From the NCBI GenBank assembly GCA_001023535.1, contig CP011020.1, positions 2,121,734-2,185,733 on the forward strand: a stretch of 64,000 bases of DNA, written 5' to 3'. The stretch's first letter is position 1, and each line of letters begins with the position of its first letter. This document shows, piece by piece, positions 25,767 to 34,835 of this stretch. The DNA is from Pseudomonas chlororaphis. Lineage in GTDB: Bacteria; Pseudomonadota; Gammaproteobacteria; Pseudomonadales; Pseudomonadaceae. A model generated the notes under the pieces. That model made no database searches and was not told the origin of the DNA. It worked only from the letters and a program-made list of their open reading frames with translations. The position numbers were made by a program, and so were the translations under genes.

Positions 25767-26972
25767 TCAGAGGCGTTCGATGACGGTGGCAATGCCCATC
25801 CCGCCGCCGACACACAGGGTCGCCAGGCCATAACGCAGGCGCCGTGCCTCCAATTCATCGAGCAAGGTGCCGAGGATCGCGCACCCGGTGGCGCCCAACG
25901 GATGCCCCAAGGCAATGGAGCCGCCATTGACGTTGACCTTGGCGGGGTCAATGGCCATGTCCTTGATGAACTTGAGCACCACCGAGGCGAAGGCTTCGTT
26001 GACTTCGAACAGGTCGATGTCCTCCACCCGCAACCCGGCCTTGACCAAGGCCTTGCGAGTGGCCGGGGCCGGGCCGGTGAGCATGATGGTCGGGTCGGTG
26101 CTGGTGACGGCCGTGGCGACGATGCGCGCCCGCGGTTGCAGGCCCATTGCCCGCCCCTTGGCTTCGGAGCCGATCAACATCGCCGCCGCACCGTCGACGA
26201 TGCCGGAACTGTTGCCCGGCGTGTGCACATGGTGGATGCGCTCGACATGGCTGTAGACCCGCAGCGCGGTGCCGTCGAACCCCATCTGGCCCATGGCTTC
26301 GAAACTCGGCTTGAGCTGGCCCAGGCCTTCGAGCGTGGAGTCGGCACGAATGAATTCATCATGGTCCAGCAGCACAATGCCATTCTGGTCCCGTACCGCC
26401 ACCAGGGACTTATCGAACGCTCCCTCAGCCCGGGCTCGCGCCGCCTTTTGCTGGGAATGCAGCGCATAGGCATCGACTGCCTCGCGGCTGAAACCTTCGA
26501 GCGTGGCGATCAGGTCGGCGCCAATCCCCTGGGGAATGAAATGACCGTGCAGGTTGGATTGCGGGTCCAATGCCCACGCGCCGCCATCGCTGCCCATGGG
26601 CACCCGGGACATCGATTCGACGCCGCCCGCCACCACCAGGTCCTCGAACCCGGAGCGCACCTTCATGGCCGCCAGGTTCACCGCTTCCAGGCCGGAGGCG
26701 CAGAACCGGTTGAGCTGTACACCCGCAACGCTGACATCCCAGTCGGCCACCAGCGCGGCGGTCTTGGCGATGTCGGCGCCCTGTTCGCCCACCGGCGTCA
26801 CGCATCCGAGCACGATGTCGTCGACCTGGCTGGTGTCCAGGTCCATGCGTTGCTGCAAGGCGCCGAGCAAGCCGCCCATCAGGTTCACCGGCTTGACGCT
26901 GTGCAAGGCACCGTCGGCCTTGCCCTTGCCACGGGGCGTGCGCACGGCATCGAAAATCAAAGCTTGGGTCAT
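25767..26972 (-). CDS. acetyl-CoA C-acyltransferase (thiolase)
   Basis: 401 residues. The acyl-accepting Cys is in [12 protein letters not shown] (about residue 90); the catalytic His is in [14 protein letters not shown] (about 355) and the second Cys in [11 protein letters not shown] near the C-terminus. It cleaves 3-ketoacyl-CoA to acetyl-CoA and a shortened acyl-CoA. It is the first gene of a two-gene operon with the FadJ-like protein and supplies the final step of the same cycle. Substrate chain length cannot be told from sequence. Confidence 0.92.
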   Translation of the reverse strand: MTQALIFDAVRTPRGKGKADGALHSVKPVNLMGGLLGALQQRMDLDTSQVDDIVLGCVTPVGEQGADIAKTAALVADWDVSVAGVQLNRFCASGLEAVNLAAMKVRSGFEDLVVAGGVESMSRVPMGSDGGAWALDPQSNLHGHFIPQGIGADLIATLEGFSREAVDAYALHSQQKAARARAEGAFDKSLVAVRDQNGIVLLDHDEFIRADSTLEGLGQLKPSFEAMGQMGFDGTALRVYSHVERIHHVHTPGNSSGIVDGAAAMLIGSEAKGRAMGLQPRARIVATAVTSTDPTIMLTGPAPATRKALVKAGLRVEDIDLFEVNEAFASVVLKFIKDMAIDPAKVNVNGGSIALGHPLGATGCAILGTLLDELEARRLRYGLATLCVGGGMGIATVIERL

Positions 26973-27350
26973 GACGTCCTCGGGGCGTAATGCGAGGTCT
27001 TCACCATAAGCCCAACGGCGTCGGATTCAATGACCGCAGCGCTCAATGACGTTGACGGCCACGCTCAGACGAACGGTAGTGAGCTATCGGGTTAACCGTT
27101 TCAGGAGAGCGAGCTGTCTAGCCAAAGGGCCTTCAAGAAGGTGGCAATAGGCCTCATGCCGTTTTAATAGAAAAAATACAGCCATTGATACGAATTGGAT
27201 CTAAGCCAAGCCGGCTGCGGCCCCTAATGTAATCCTTGTACAAGAAAGTCGTCGGGTTTTGCCGAGGCACTTGTCAAACAGGAAGTGCAACGCCAGCCGT
27301 CATGGAGATGCAGGCTGGCCTCAGGAAATAACAATAAAGGCGGGTCAGCC
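26973..27350. other. 378-bp intergenic region with CTTGTACAAG palindrome
   Basis: No gene is seen. A perfect 10-bp palindrome, CTTGTACAAG, lies at 27235-27244, about 107 bp upstream of the small ORF at 27351, inside a patch of mixed composition that may hold its promoter. An AT-rich patch with a poly-A run lies at 27160-27200. Confidence 0.45.
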
Positions 27351-27446
27351 ATGTTCAAACATTCGAAAGTTCGTCAAGCCGGGCTCATTCTCTTTGCCAC
27401 GACGCTGCTGTTGATCTTGCCGAACATCACCAAGGTGATCGGCTGA
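27351..27446 (+). CDS. small membrane peptide (31 aa)
   Basis: A 31-codon frame: basic N-terminus MFKHSKVRQAG, one hydrophobic helix (LILFATTLLLILP), then NITKVIG and TGA. AAAGGCGGG lies 8-12 nt upstream, a usable ribosome site. The basic-then-hydrophobic layout predicts a single-pass inner-membrane peptide with its N-terminus inside. The cytochrome c gene follows after about 120 bp, so they may be co-transcribed. Function is unknown; confidence rests on the layout and ribosome site. Confidence 0.55.
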   Translation: MFKHSKVRQAGLILFATTLLLILPNITKVIG

Positions 27447-27567
27447 GTCGTACGCGCGCCGCCTGCATCCAGACATCTGCATCACCAAAAAAGTAGCGGG
27501 GCTCGTTGTTCGGGTCGGGGTGGCTGTGCCAATCTTTGCGCTCCCCTCGACACGGAAGGCGACCCCC

Positions 27568-28374
27568 TTGAAAGCTCTCCTCATGATCGGGGCGCTGCTG
27601 CTCAGCTCGCCCTTGTATGCCGCGCAGTTGGTGCTGGACCTCGGCGCGAATGCGCGCACCTGGCAAACCGAGGCCTTGCTCAAGCACCCCGAAGCCCGGA
27701 CGATCCAGATCGCTGAGGACGTTTCCTACAAGAAGCCAATGACATATCGCGCCGTGCCGCTGGCGGCGCTGTTGACGGGGGTGCAGCCAAGCGATCATCT
27801 GCAGGCCGTTGCCCTGGATGGCTTCGCGGCAGAAATGCCCGCCGCGCCGCTGCTCGAACGCCACGGTGCGCGAGCCTGGCTCGCGATCGAAGACCCGGCC
27901 AGCCCATGGCCGCCGCTGAGTGAAGGCAAGTCCAGCGCCGGACCTTTCTACCTGGTCTGGACGGATCCCCAGGCGGGCCCCATCAGCCCCGAGCAATGGC
28001 CCTACGCGGTCGCCACCATCAAGCGCTTGCCGGCGGTGGCCGAACGCTTCCCTGCCCTGCTGCCGGCCGCCAGCCTGGCGAAGGACGACCCGGTCAACAA
28101 AGGTTTCGAACTGTTCCAGAAGCATTGCCTGGCGTGCCATCGACTCAACGGCGCAGGCGACGCGCAATTCGGGCCGGACCTGAACATCCCCTTCAATCCG
28201 ACCGAGTACTTCTCCGGCGATTTTCTCAAGCACTACATCCGTGACCCGCAAGGCCTGCGCCGCTGGCCCCAGGGCAAGATGCCGGGGTTTTCGGCGGCGG
28301 TGCTGCCAGATTCGGAACTGGACCTGCTGGTGGGCTACCTCAAGCACATGGCGGGGCGCAAGCAACCCCAATGA
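27568..28374 (+). CDS. exported c-type cytochrome with N-terminal extra domain
   Basis: 268 residues. TTG 27568, with AAGG 8 nt upstream, starts MKALLMIGALLLSSPLYA, a clean signal peptide; the GTG at 27520 would bury it. Residues 20-165 form a domain (SYKKPMTYRAVPLAALLTGV, WLAIEDPASPWPPL) resembling molybdopterin-oxidoreductase-like folds but with no cofactor motif I can assign. The C-terminal 90 residues are cytochrome c: FQKHCLACHRLNGAGD is the CxxCH haem site and GKMPGFS supplies the Met ligand. It acts in periplasmic electron transfer; the partner is unknown. Confidence 0.8.
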   Translation: MKALLMIGALLLSSPLYAAQLVLDLGANARTWQTEALLKHPEARTIQIAEDVSYKKPMTYRAVPLAALLTGVQPSDHLQAVALDGFAAEMPAAPLLERHGARAWLAIEDPASPWPPLSEGKSSAGPFYLVWTDPQAGPISPEQWPYAVATIKRLPAVAERFPALLPAASLAKDDPVNKGFELFQKHCLACHRLNGAGDAQFGPDLNIPFNPTEYFSGDFLKHYIRDPQGLRRWPQGKMPGFSAAVLPDSELDLLVGYLKHMAGRKQPQ

Positions 28375-28484
28375 CCCTGGCGCGGGCGGGCCGTGCTCGA
28401 CAGCGGTTGCGGGGCCAGCCCGGGCCACACATGAAAACGGCCGACCCCAAGGTCAGCCGTTGTTCGGGTTACGCAGGTAGGCAA

Positions 28485-28826
28485 TCAGCCCTGCAGGCGT
28501 CGGATCTCCTGCTTGACTCCCCACCCCTCGATGACGCCGCCCAAGGGTTCCACGACGGCCTCGAAATCTTGCTCGAAGTCTCCAATGTCATCGTAGGTCG
28601 CGTACATCACCCGGCTCAATTCCAACGACCATGCCCCGTCGTCCCGGGCACTGACCTGCGCGTTCAACGACTCGCCCCGAAATTGACCTGCCGCCCTGCG
28701 CGCCCGCTCCTCGTCCGGGAAAATGGCGTAGAACTCGATGGGATGGAATCGGGAAAAATCGAAACCGCCTTCTTTCATGCGGCGCAACACGTGGGTGCTG
28801 ATGTCTTCTTGATAGGCTGTGCTCAT
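28485..28826 (-). CDS. RraB family ribonuclease E inhibitor-like protein
   Basis: 113 residues, small and acidic, with the RraB-fold pattern HPIEFYAIFPDEERARRAAGQFRGESLNAQVSARDDGAWSLELS. RraB in E. coli binds RNase E and modulates RNA decay, but several members of this family in Pseudomonas are uncharacterised, so the role is inferred. AGGAGG lies 7 nt before ATG 28826; the frame upstream of it is not conserved-looking. It stands alone, convergent with the cytochrome gene. Confidence 0.72.
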   Translation of the reverse strand: MSTAYQEDISTHVLRRMKEGGFDFSRFHPIEFYAIFPDEERARRAAGQFRGESLNAQVSARDDGAWSLELSRVMYATYDDIGDFEQDFEAVVEPLGGVIEGWGVKQEIRRLQG

Positions 28827-29026
28827 GAAACGTCCTCCTAACAGATGGATAGACTTTCCGTCTTCCCGTGCGTGCCACCCGGAGGTTGCAGGCGATACGG
28901 CATCAAATTGCCGTCGGGACACAAGCATGTAGCTGACAAGACCGGACCTTGGCGATCCTTTCGCTGATCTCAATTGCAGAGTAGCTTCAAGTGATGGCCA
29001 CTGCCAAGCGAGGCCAGCCAACGATT

Positions 29027-29263
29027 TCATGAAATCGATTTAATGCTGATGATTTCAATACTGTGCTGGGACTTGAGATTCTTGACCGTCGGGTCCTCGG
29101 TGCGCCCTTCCAGATCGTTGAGGTCCAGCTTTGCGGGCACCGGCAGCAGCTTTTCGCGAATCAATTGCGCCGCCTGTTCCATCGTGGGCTCCTGTTCATA
29201 GTCGAACTGCTCGGCGATGGCTTCGCCATGATCATCCACGAAAGTGATTTCCCACTTTTGCAT
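29027..29263 (-). CDS. conserved small hypothetical protein (78 aa)
   Basis: 78 residues, acidic and soluble (MQKWEITFVDDHGEAIAEQF), with no signal peptide, membrane segment or metal motif. AAGGAG lies 6 nt before ATG 29263, which decides the start over the longer frame. The composition and strong ribosome site support a real gene. No function can be assigned. It lies 200 bp upstream of the RraB-like gene on the same strand. Confidence 0.65.
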   Translation of the reverse strand: MQKWEITFVDDHGEAIAEQFDYEQEPTMEQAAQLIREKLLPVPAKLDLNDLEGRTEDPTVKNLKSQHSIEIISIKSIS

Positions 29264-29401
29264 CGGTATCTCCTTGATCAATTCAGGGCCGGGATTACCT
29301 TTATCTCGACATTGAGGGCTGAACAATCGTTCCACCAGGCCGGTGGACGGCACACATGAAAAGACCGCCACGTGGGCGGTCTCGCGAGGCTCACGCGGCG
29401 A

Positions 29402-30010
29402 TTATTTTTCGGCGCGGTCCCTCAGGGCTTTCAAGGTGTTGAACGGCGCATCCACCACGAACTTGTTCGCCAGCCAGGACGGTACATCGCCTCCTGGTTC
29501 GGTGTGGACCTGATAGGTCACCTCGATCTGGTCGGCGCCCTTGGGCGCGAACTTCCAATAGCCGTCGACCTGGGTGACGCGCACGAAACCCTTTTCTTCC
29601 GGCAGGTAGGTCGGCACGCCCTTGAGCTTGCGGGTCAGGCTGCCATCGGCGCCTTCTTCGGTGGTGACTTCCAACACCGAGTCCCGGGAGGTCACCGGCC
29701 ATGGCGTGTTGAACTGGGTGTAGGTCCAGCTCTGATTGCCTTCGTGCTTGAGCAGCTTCTGGCTCTTGCATTCATGAATCCACGCACAGGCACCCGGCAC
29801 GTCTTCCTGCAGGGCGCGCAGCTTGGCCATGGTGGTTTTCATCACGGTCACGCCGCGATAGGCCTTGTACTTGGAGCCGGCCACTTCGCTGAGCGAAACC
29901 TTGATGCCGTCCTGCTCCTTGGCGACCTGCCAGTCTTCCGCCTGAGCGGTTGCGGTTGCCATCAACACGGTCAACCCACACAACATGGCCATACGATGCA
30001 GCGAACCCAT
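29402..30010 (-). CDS. exported START-domain (lipid-binding) protein
   Basis: 202 residues. A signal peptide (LHRMAMLCGLTVLMATATAQA, cleavage before EDW) is followed by a START/Bet v 1-like domain: WQVAKEQDGIKVSLSEVAGSKYKAYRGVTVM and later PWPVTSRDSVLEV and WLANKFVVDAPFNTLKALRDR. START domains bind lipids or sterol-like molecules in a hydrophobic cavity; in Pseudomonas they are periplasmic and of unknown ligand. ATG 30010 is chosen because it directly precedes the signal peptide. Confidence 0.85.
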   Translation of the reverse strand: MGSLHRMAMLCGLTVLMATATAQAEDWQVAKEQDGIKVSLSEVAGSKYKAYRGVTVMKTTMAKLRALQEDVPGACAWIHECKSQKLLKHEGNQSWTYTQFNTPWPVTSRDSVLEVTTEEGADGSLTRKLKGVPTYLPEEKGFVRVTQVDGYWKFAPKGADQIEVTYQVHTEPGGDVPSWLANKFVVDAPFNTLKALRDRAEK

Positions 30011-30058
30011 GGTTTTTTTCCTTATTGTTCGTTCATTTGAATTGCGCACAGTGCCCCA

Positions 30059-30313
30059 TTACGCCGCCGTGACTTGCTCCCACCAGTCGATCAGGCGGAT
30101 GGCTTCTTCACGGCTGCTGCCGCACACCTCGATGTCTGCCTGGAACCCCGAGCACACGGCCGGACGCTGCGGCTGACCGAAAATCAGGCACAGATTATCG
30201 ACCGACAACTGCACGCAACGTTCTCCCGCCGGCTTGCCGTCGGGCATGCCAGGGATCGGTGAACTGATGGAAGGGGCGATGCAGCAGGCGCCACAGCCTT
30301 CACGGCATTTCAT
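30059..30313 (-). CDS. YkgJ family cysteine-cluster protein
   Basis: 84 residues with the CREGCGACC N-terminal cluster, CVQL, LCLIFGQPQRPAVCSGF and EVCGSS: the C-x3-C-x2-CC set with later cysteines that defines the family and is thought to bind zinc or an iron-sulphur cluster. No enzymatic role is known. It sits just upstream of the START-domain gene on the same strand, but the 48-bp gap gives no proof of an operon. Confidence 0.85.
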   Translation of the reverse strand: MKCREGCGACCIAPSISSPIPGMPDGKPAGERCVQLSVDNLCLIFGQPQRPAVCSGFQADIEVCGSSREEAIRLIDWWEQVTAA

Positions 30314-30458
30314 GCGACGACATCCTCACGGCGGTAATGGTTGGTAACAAACACAGAGTAACGGCTAAAACACCTGTTTTAAATTACTGGCTGCGTGTTT
30401 TTTTGACCACGGCACGCATGACCGATCGGTCAGCGACGAACTGCATGATGGCACCGGT

Positions 30459-30932
30459 TTATTGCTTGAATTCGAAGTCCAGTGCCGCGCCCTCCAATTC
30501 ACTGCGCTCGGGGTTGCGCAGGGGCAGTTGCATCTCGTTGCTCAGCAAACGGCCATTGAGTTGGAAGGGACCGGGCTTCTGGCCGAACATGGACGGCAAC
30601 AGCGGCTCATGCTTGGGCGTCACCACCTTGCCCGGCGGCTGCAACGCCTCGACCATGTCGTGGGGCAGGCTCAAGTCCAGCTTCGCGGGGGGCAACGGGG
30701 TCTTGGCGACCTCACGGGCGGATTTGCTCTTGGACGCGATGGGCGCGCGTTTTTTCTTCGTCGCGGCGGGTTTCTTCACCGGGGCTTTCTTGGCCACGAC
30801 GGGTTTCTTCGAGGCATCGCGGGTGGCGCTGGCGGCCGGTTTATCCTGCGCCGAAGCCGCCATGACACCTCCCGCCTGAAACGCGGTGAGCAGGCCGATC
30901 AAAACCCAGGCAGCAGGAGCAATGGCTTTCAT
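30459..30932 (-). CDS. exported Lys/Ala/Pro-rich hypothetical protein
   Basis: 157 residues. A signal peptide (AWVLIGLLTAFQAGGVMA) is followed by a low-complexity basic region of about 55 residues (KKPVVAKKAPVKKPAATKKK) resembling histone H1-like tails, then a conserved-looking C-terminal part (PLLPSMFGQKPGPFQLNGRLLSNEMQLPL). The tail resembles AlgP-type repeats in composition, but the export signal implies periplasmic or surface placement. ATG 30932 is preferred over TTG 30947. Function is unknown. Confidence 0.6.
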   Translation of the reverse strand: MKAIAPAAWVLIGLLTAFQAGGVMAASAQDKPAASATRDASKKPVVAKKAPVKKPAATKKKRAPIASKSKSAREVAKTPLPPAKLDLSLPHDMVEALQPPGKVVTPKHEPLLPSMFGQKPGPFQLNGRLLSNEMQLPLRNPERSELEGAALDFEFKQ

Positions 30933-31018
30933 AACACACAACGGCAATAACGGCAGAGGCCCCCATGCTCGCCTGATAATGAGGCGCTGACAAGCACATC
31001 AGGCTAAGGTGCTGATTC

Positions 31019-32461
31019 CTATAAAAACCCGTTGGCGGTCTCTTGGCACAGTTGGGTGGCCAATAGCCCCAGTGTCATCAAGGCCCGCTCTGCCTCGCGG
31101 TTCCACGGCGTACCGCAGTTCAGGCGGATGCAATGGTTGAACTGCTCGGTGTTACTGAAGATCAGCCCCGGCGCAATACTGATGCCCTGCTGCAATGCCC
31201 GGACGTGCAGCTCTTGGGTGTTGACCCGGCCCGGCAGGCTGACCCACAGGATGAAACCGCCGGTGGGACGGCTCATCTGAGTGCCTTCGGGGAAGTACTG
31301 CTGCACCGCCAACTGGAAAGCACTGAGGTTCTTTCGGTACTCCTGGCGGATATAGCGCAGGTGGCGGTCATACCCGCCATTTTCCAGGTACGCCGCGATC
31401 CCCATCTGCGTGACGCTGCACGCCGAATGGGTGCTGAAGGTCTGCAAGCGCTGGATTTCCTGCTGGAACTTGCCGGCGATCATCCAACCGATGCGTACGC
31501 CCGGCGACAACGTCTTGGAAAAACTCGAGCAATATATGACCCGGTCCAGCCGATCGTAGGCCTTGAGGGCCTTGGTCCGCCCTTGCTCGAACATCAGTTC
31601 GCCGTAGATATCGTCCTCGACGATCTGGATGTCGAAGTCCGATGCCAGGCGCAACAATTGTTTCTGCCGCTCCTCGGGCATGGTGCCGCCCAACGGGTTG
31701 CTCAGGCGCGTGGTCAGCACCAGCGCCTTGATCGACCATTGGTTGGCCGCCAGTTGCAGGGCTTCAAGGCTCATGCCGGTAACCGGGTCGCTGGGGATCT
31801 CGATGACCTTGAGGCCCAGCAGGTCGGCCAGTTGCAACAAGCCATAGTAAGTCGGCGACTCGGCGGCGATCAGGTCCCCCGGTCGGGTCAGTACCCGCAA
31901 GGACATCTGCAAGGCATCGACGCAACCGTGGGTGATCACTACTTCGGAGGGGTCCACCACCACGCCGGCATCGCGCATGCGAATCGCCACCTGGCGTCGC
32001 AACGGCTCGAAGCCCGGGCTGAACATGTAGCTGAAGGCCCGTGGGCTGTGGAAGCGCGTGACCTTCGCCAACTGCTGATGCAACGCCCGCACCGGTAAGT
32101 AGTCGACGCTAGGCACCGCCGCTCCCAAGGGAAACACCCCCTCGCGGCGCGATTCGACCAGTACCTGCTGGATGATGCTGCTGCGCGTCACCAGCCCCGG
32201 CCGCTCTACCCGGGCGATGTCCGGCGTCGGCGCCGTCAGGGCCGGCGTCTGGTGCACGTAGTAACCCGATTGCGGCCGCGCGCGAATCAACCCCTGGTCT
32301 TCAAGGTTCGCGTAGGCCTGCAATACCGTGGCGTGGCTGACATTGAGCTGCGAGCTCATCTTGCGCACCGACGGCACGCGCTCCCCGGGCTGGTACACAC
32401 CGCGCCGGATGTCTTCAGCCAGCTGTTGAGCAATACGTTGATAGAGCAGAAGGTTGGTCAT
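31019..32461 (-). CDS. MocR-type (GntR/aminotransferase) transcriptional regulator
   Basis: 480 residues. An N-terminal GntR winged helix (GVYQPGERVPSVRKMSSQLNVSHATVLQAYANLEDQGLI, about 20-60) is fused to a class I aminotransferase-like domain. The PLP lysine is in SSFSKTLSPGVRIGW (about 315) and RLNCG near the C-terminus supplies the carboxylate-binding Arg. Such MocR proteins sense amino-acid or amine metabolites through PLP and control nearby or distant genes. The target is not evident; the neighbours do not form an amine pathway. Confidence 0.9.
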   Translation of the reverse strand: MTNLLLYQRIAQQLAEDIRRGVYQPGERVPSVRKMSSQLNVSHATVLQAYANLEDQGLIRARPQSGYYVHQTPALTAPTPDIARVERPGLVTRSSIIQQVLVESRREGVFPLGAAVPSVDYLPVRALHQQLAKVTRFHSPRAFSYMFSPGFEPLRRQVAIRMRDAGVVVDPSEVVITHGCVDALQMSLRVLTRPGDLIAAESPTYYGLLQLADLLGLKVIEIPSDPVTGMSLEALQLAANQWSIKALVLTTRLSNPLGGTMPEERQKQLLRLASDFDIQIVEDDIYGELMFEQGRTKALKAYDRLDRVIYCSSFSKTLSPGVRIGWMIAGKFQQEIQRLQTFSTHSACSVTQMGIAAYLENGGYDRHLRYIRQEYRKNLSAFQLAVQQYFPEGTQMSRPTGGFILWVSLPGRVNTQELHVRALQQGISIAPGLIFSNTEQFNHCIRLNCGTPWNREAERALMTLGLLATQLCQETANGFL

Positions 32462-32607
32462 GACGCAGCACTCGATTTCACGGGCATTTTATTCTTGTCG
32501 GAAACGATACCGGAACAGTTTAGAAGTGTACTGGGACAGTTGCCAGATTACTCGACCGTACAGTGCAGTGACAGCCCCAACTGTACTCATTGCCCCGATT
32601 CACTGGC

Positions 32608-32640
32608 AAAAAAAACCCGGCACCTTCAAGGCGCCGGGCT
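32608..32640 (-). terminator. terminator of the OmpA/DUF4398 operon
   Basis: On the minus strand AGCCCGGCGCC and GGTGCCGGG pair (one mismatch) around a TTGAA loop and are followed by TTTTTTTT, 18 bp after the OmpA-family stop codon. Confidence 0.85.
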
Positions 32641-32657
32641 TTCCAGTGACGCCGCCC

Positions 32658-33467
32658 TCAGCGGGCGGCGCCGAGCTGGCCTTTCTCGTCGGAGAACACG
32701 ATCTCGACGCGACGGTTCTGGGCCCGGCCACGCTCGGTGGCGTTGACGTCCACCGGGTAGTCGTCACCGTAGCCCTGGACTTCGATGCGCTTCTCATCAA
32801 TCCCTAAGTCCACCAGCACATCCGCCACCGCCTGTGCGCGGTCGCGGGACAGCTTGAGGTTTTCCTGGCGACCGCCAGTGCTGTCGGTGTACCCCTCGAT
32901 GCGCACCACGCGCTTGGGGTTGAGCTGCAGGAACTGGACGATCTTGAGCACGACCCGATTGGCCGAATTCTTCAACTCCGCTTCGCCGGTGTCGAACAGC
33001 ACATCGCCCAGGGTCATCACCAGGCCGCGATCGGTCTGGGTGGTGGCCATGGCCATGATCTGTTCCTCCAGCCACTTGCCCTGCTGTTGCACGCTGAGCA
33101 GCTTGGATTCGCGCAAGGCCAGTTGCAGGCGCTGGCGCTCCAGTTCGAGCTTCGCCGCACGCTCTTCGTTGAGCACCTGGTTGCTGTGTTCACGGGCGAT
33201 CGCGCTGTAGCGCTGGCTCAAGTAAGCGTAATGCTGCACGTCTTCCCCGCTGCCCCAGTAGGTGGACAAGCGATCGGCACGGGCCAGGGATTCGCCGGCG
33301 CGGATCACATCCCGGGGCGCGGCGCGCAATACATTGGCGTCTTCCTTGACCTTCTGGAAATCGGCACTGGCCTGGTCGAGCGCGGCTTCGCTACGCTGGC
33401 CCGCACAGCCATACAGACTCGCCAGGCCGGCAATAACCAGGCCGCCGAGGACTTGGGACGACTTCAT
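32658..33467 (-). CDS. DUF4398/OmpA family lipoprotein
   Basis: 269 residues. A lipobox ends in LASLYGC, so the mature Cys is lipid-anchored. A helical DUF4398-type region (about 25-135, with ERAAKLELERQRLQLAL) precedes the peptidoglycan-binding OmpA domain: LGDVLFDTGEAELKNSANRVV, VRIEGYTDSTGG, NLKLSRDRAQAVADVL and GYGDDYPV...QNRRVEIVF. It tethers the outer membrane to peptidoglycan. The start overlaps the stop of the smaller DUF4398 lipoprotein gene by 4 bp (ATGA), so they are translationally coupled. Confidence 0.9.
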   Translation of the reverse strand: MKSSQVLGGLVIAGLASLYGCAGQRSEAALDQASADFQKVKEDANVLRAAPRDVIRAGESLARADRLSTYWGSGEDVQHYAYLSQRYSAIAREHSNQVLNEERAAKLELERQRLQLALRESKLLSVQQQGKWLEEQIMAMATTQTDRGLVMTLGDVLFDTGEAELKNSANRVVLKIVQFLQLNPKRVVRIEGYTDSTGGRQENLKLSRDRAQAVADVLVDLGIDEKRIEVQGYGDDYPVDVNATERGRAQNRRVEIVFSDEKGQLGAAR

Positions 33468-33823
33468 TGGGCGTCCTCCCTCAGTTGTTTGCGCAAGCGC
33501 TTGATACGCGTGTCGAGCACGTTCAGTTGTTCCTGGCTCTTGAGGGTCAACACCTTCGCTTCCGCCAGGCGTGCATCCAGTTCAGCCTGCTCGGCGCGCA
33601 TGCGCGCCTTCTTGTAGGACTCGTCGGCCATGTTGGATTTGGCCCGGGCGAACTTTTCTTCAGCCAGTTTCAACTCGGGCACTTCGTCGGCGTTGGCGCC
33701 CACGGCCCGGGCCTGCTCCAAGGCCTGTTCGGTCAGGCGGATCTGTTCATTCGGCGCCGGATCGGCTGCGCAACCCGCCAGAGCCAGAACGGCCAGGGCA
33801 GCGAAAAGAGGTCGAATAGTCAC
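33464..33823 (-). CDS. DUF4398 lipoprotein
   Basis: 119 residues with lipobox LALAGC (Cys about residue 18) and a long charged coiled-coil-like helix (EQALEQARAVGANADEVPELKLAEEKFARAKSNM). It is the size of a free DUF4398 domain, a homologue of the helical region inside the OmpA-family partner encoded downstream. The coupled pair probably assembles together at the outer membrane. Function is otherwise unknown. Confidence 0.85.
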   Translation of the reverse strand: MTIRPLFAALAVLALAGCAADPAPNEQIRLTEQALEQARAVGANADEVPELKLAEEKFARAKSNMADESYKKARMRAEQAELDARLAEAKVLTLKSQEQLNVLDTRIKRLRKQLREDAQ

Positions 33824-33832
33824 TAATGTTCC

Positions 33833-34657
33833 CTACTGTTTTGGGGCACCGACAGGAGACTGCAACTGTGTGTTCCAGCGCTCTAGATTGCGTTGCAACA
33901 CAGCCTCTGCCAGGCCGGACGCGGACAATTCTGTCATCTTTTGCGCCAGCTGTCCGCGTAACCATGGGTCATTGCAGGCCGAGTTATGGGAAACCGCGAG
34001 GAACAGGCCAGGCTTATCCACCGGTTGCGGCGCGGCCTGCAGGTCATTCGCCATCCCCAGTGTCTGCGCCATGGCCAGGCCCGAGTAGCGTCCCGCCAGG
34101 ACATATTCCACCTCTCCCAACAGCAATTTCTGAAAGGCCTGGGTCAGGTTTGGCGTACGGGTGAGGGACAATTGCTGCTCTGCAAAAACGCCGAATCCTG
34201 CAGTCATACGTGACTTTTCCGACAAGGCGCCGGTATGTCCATGAAGGTCTTCGGGGCGGTTGATGACCAGCGTGGAGTCCTTGCGGGTCCAGACCAGGTA
34301 ATCGTTTTCCAGCAGCGGCGGATGCACGTAGTCCAGGGCTTCGAGCCCGGTCGTGGTCAGCGGTGCATCGGTGAGCAAGTCCATGCGCCCGCTGCGCACT
34401 TCGTCCAGCGCCTGGGCACGCTTGCCGGCATAGAGCAGCTCAATCTTGATGCCCAGTTGCGCCGCCACTTGCGTCAGCAGGTCGGCACCGGCGCCAATCA
34501 GATGCTTGGGGTCCTGGGGGTCTTGCCAAAGATAAGGCGGCGCATCCGGGCTGCCGGTGGCGATCAGTCGTTCACACTTGCCGGCAGCGAGCGCCAACCC
34601 AGGCCCGACCATCAACAGGCCCAACAACGGCCAGCCGGCCAAACGGCGAAGATCCAT
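33833..34657 (-). CDS. periplasmic substrate-binding protein (SBP family 3-like)
   Basis: 274 residues with signal peptide (LAGWPLLGLLMVGPGLALA). The mature part has GAGADLLTQVAAQLGIKIELLYAGKRAQALDEVRSGRMDLLTDAPLT, the typical first lobe of amino-acid-type binding proteins. No permease genes are adjacent; such orphan binding proteins are common in Pseudomonas. GGGGAG lies about 9 nt before ATG 34657. The next gene downstream on the strand is the DUF4398 lipoprotein after 9 bp, so the three may share a transcript. Confidence 0.75.
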   Translation of the reverse strand: MDLRRLAGWPLLGLLMVGPGLALAAGKCERLIATGSPDAPPYLWQDPQDPKHLIGAGADLLTQVAAQLGIKIELLYAGKRAQALDEVRSGRMDLLTDAPLTTTGLEALDYVHPPLLENDYLVWTRKDSTLVINRPEDLHGHTGALSEKSRMTAGFGVFAEQQLSLTRTPNLTQAFQKLLLGEVEYVLAGRYSGLAMAQTLGMANDLQAAPQPVDKPGLFLAVSHNSACNDPWLRGQLAQKMTELSASGLAEAVLQRNLERWNTQLQSPVGAPKQ

Positions 34658-34735
34658 GGCGACACGCTCCCCTTCAAAATGCAGACGATAAAAAGCCCGG
34701 CCAGGCCGTAGCGTTGTCATCAAGGGAATGGATCT

Positions 34736-34763
34736 GTGGCGAGCAAGCTTGCTCCCTCGCCAC
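34736..34763. repeat. REP palindrome (GTGGCGAG type)
   Basis: GTGGCGAG and CTCGCCAC arms enclose CAAGCTTGCTCC, a single Pseudomonas REP unit between the binding-protein gene and etfA. Confidence 0.7.
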
Positions 34764-34806
34764 GATGATCCAGACAACCCTCAAATGAACACTGCTACCG
34801 CCAAAG

Positions 34807-34834
34807 CCGGGCTCTTTATAAGTGAAGAAGCCGG
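34807..34834 (-). terminator. terminator of etfBA
   Basis: On the minus strand CCGGCTTCTT and AAGAGCCCGG pair with one mismatch around CACTTATA, starting 1 bp after the etfA stop codon, and are followed by CTTT. The T-tract is short. Confidence 0.65.
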
Positions 34835-34835
34835 A

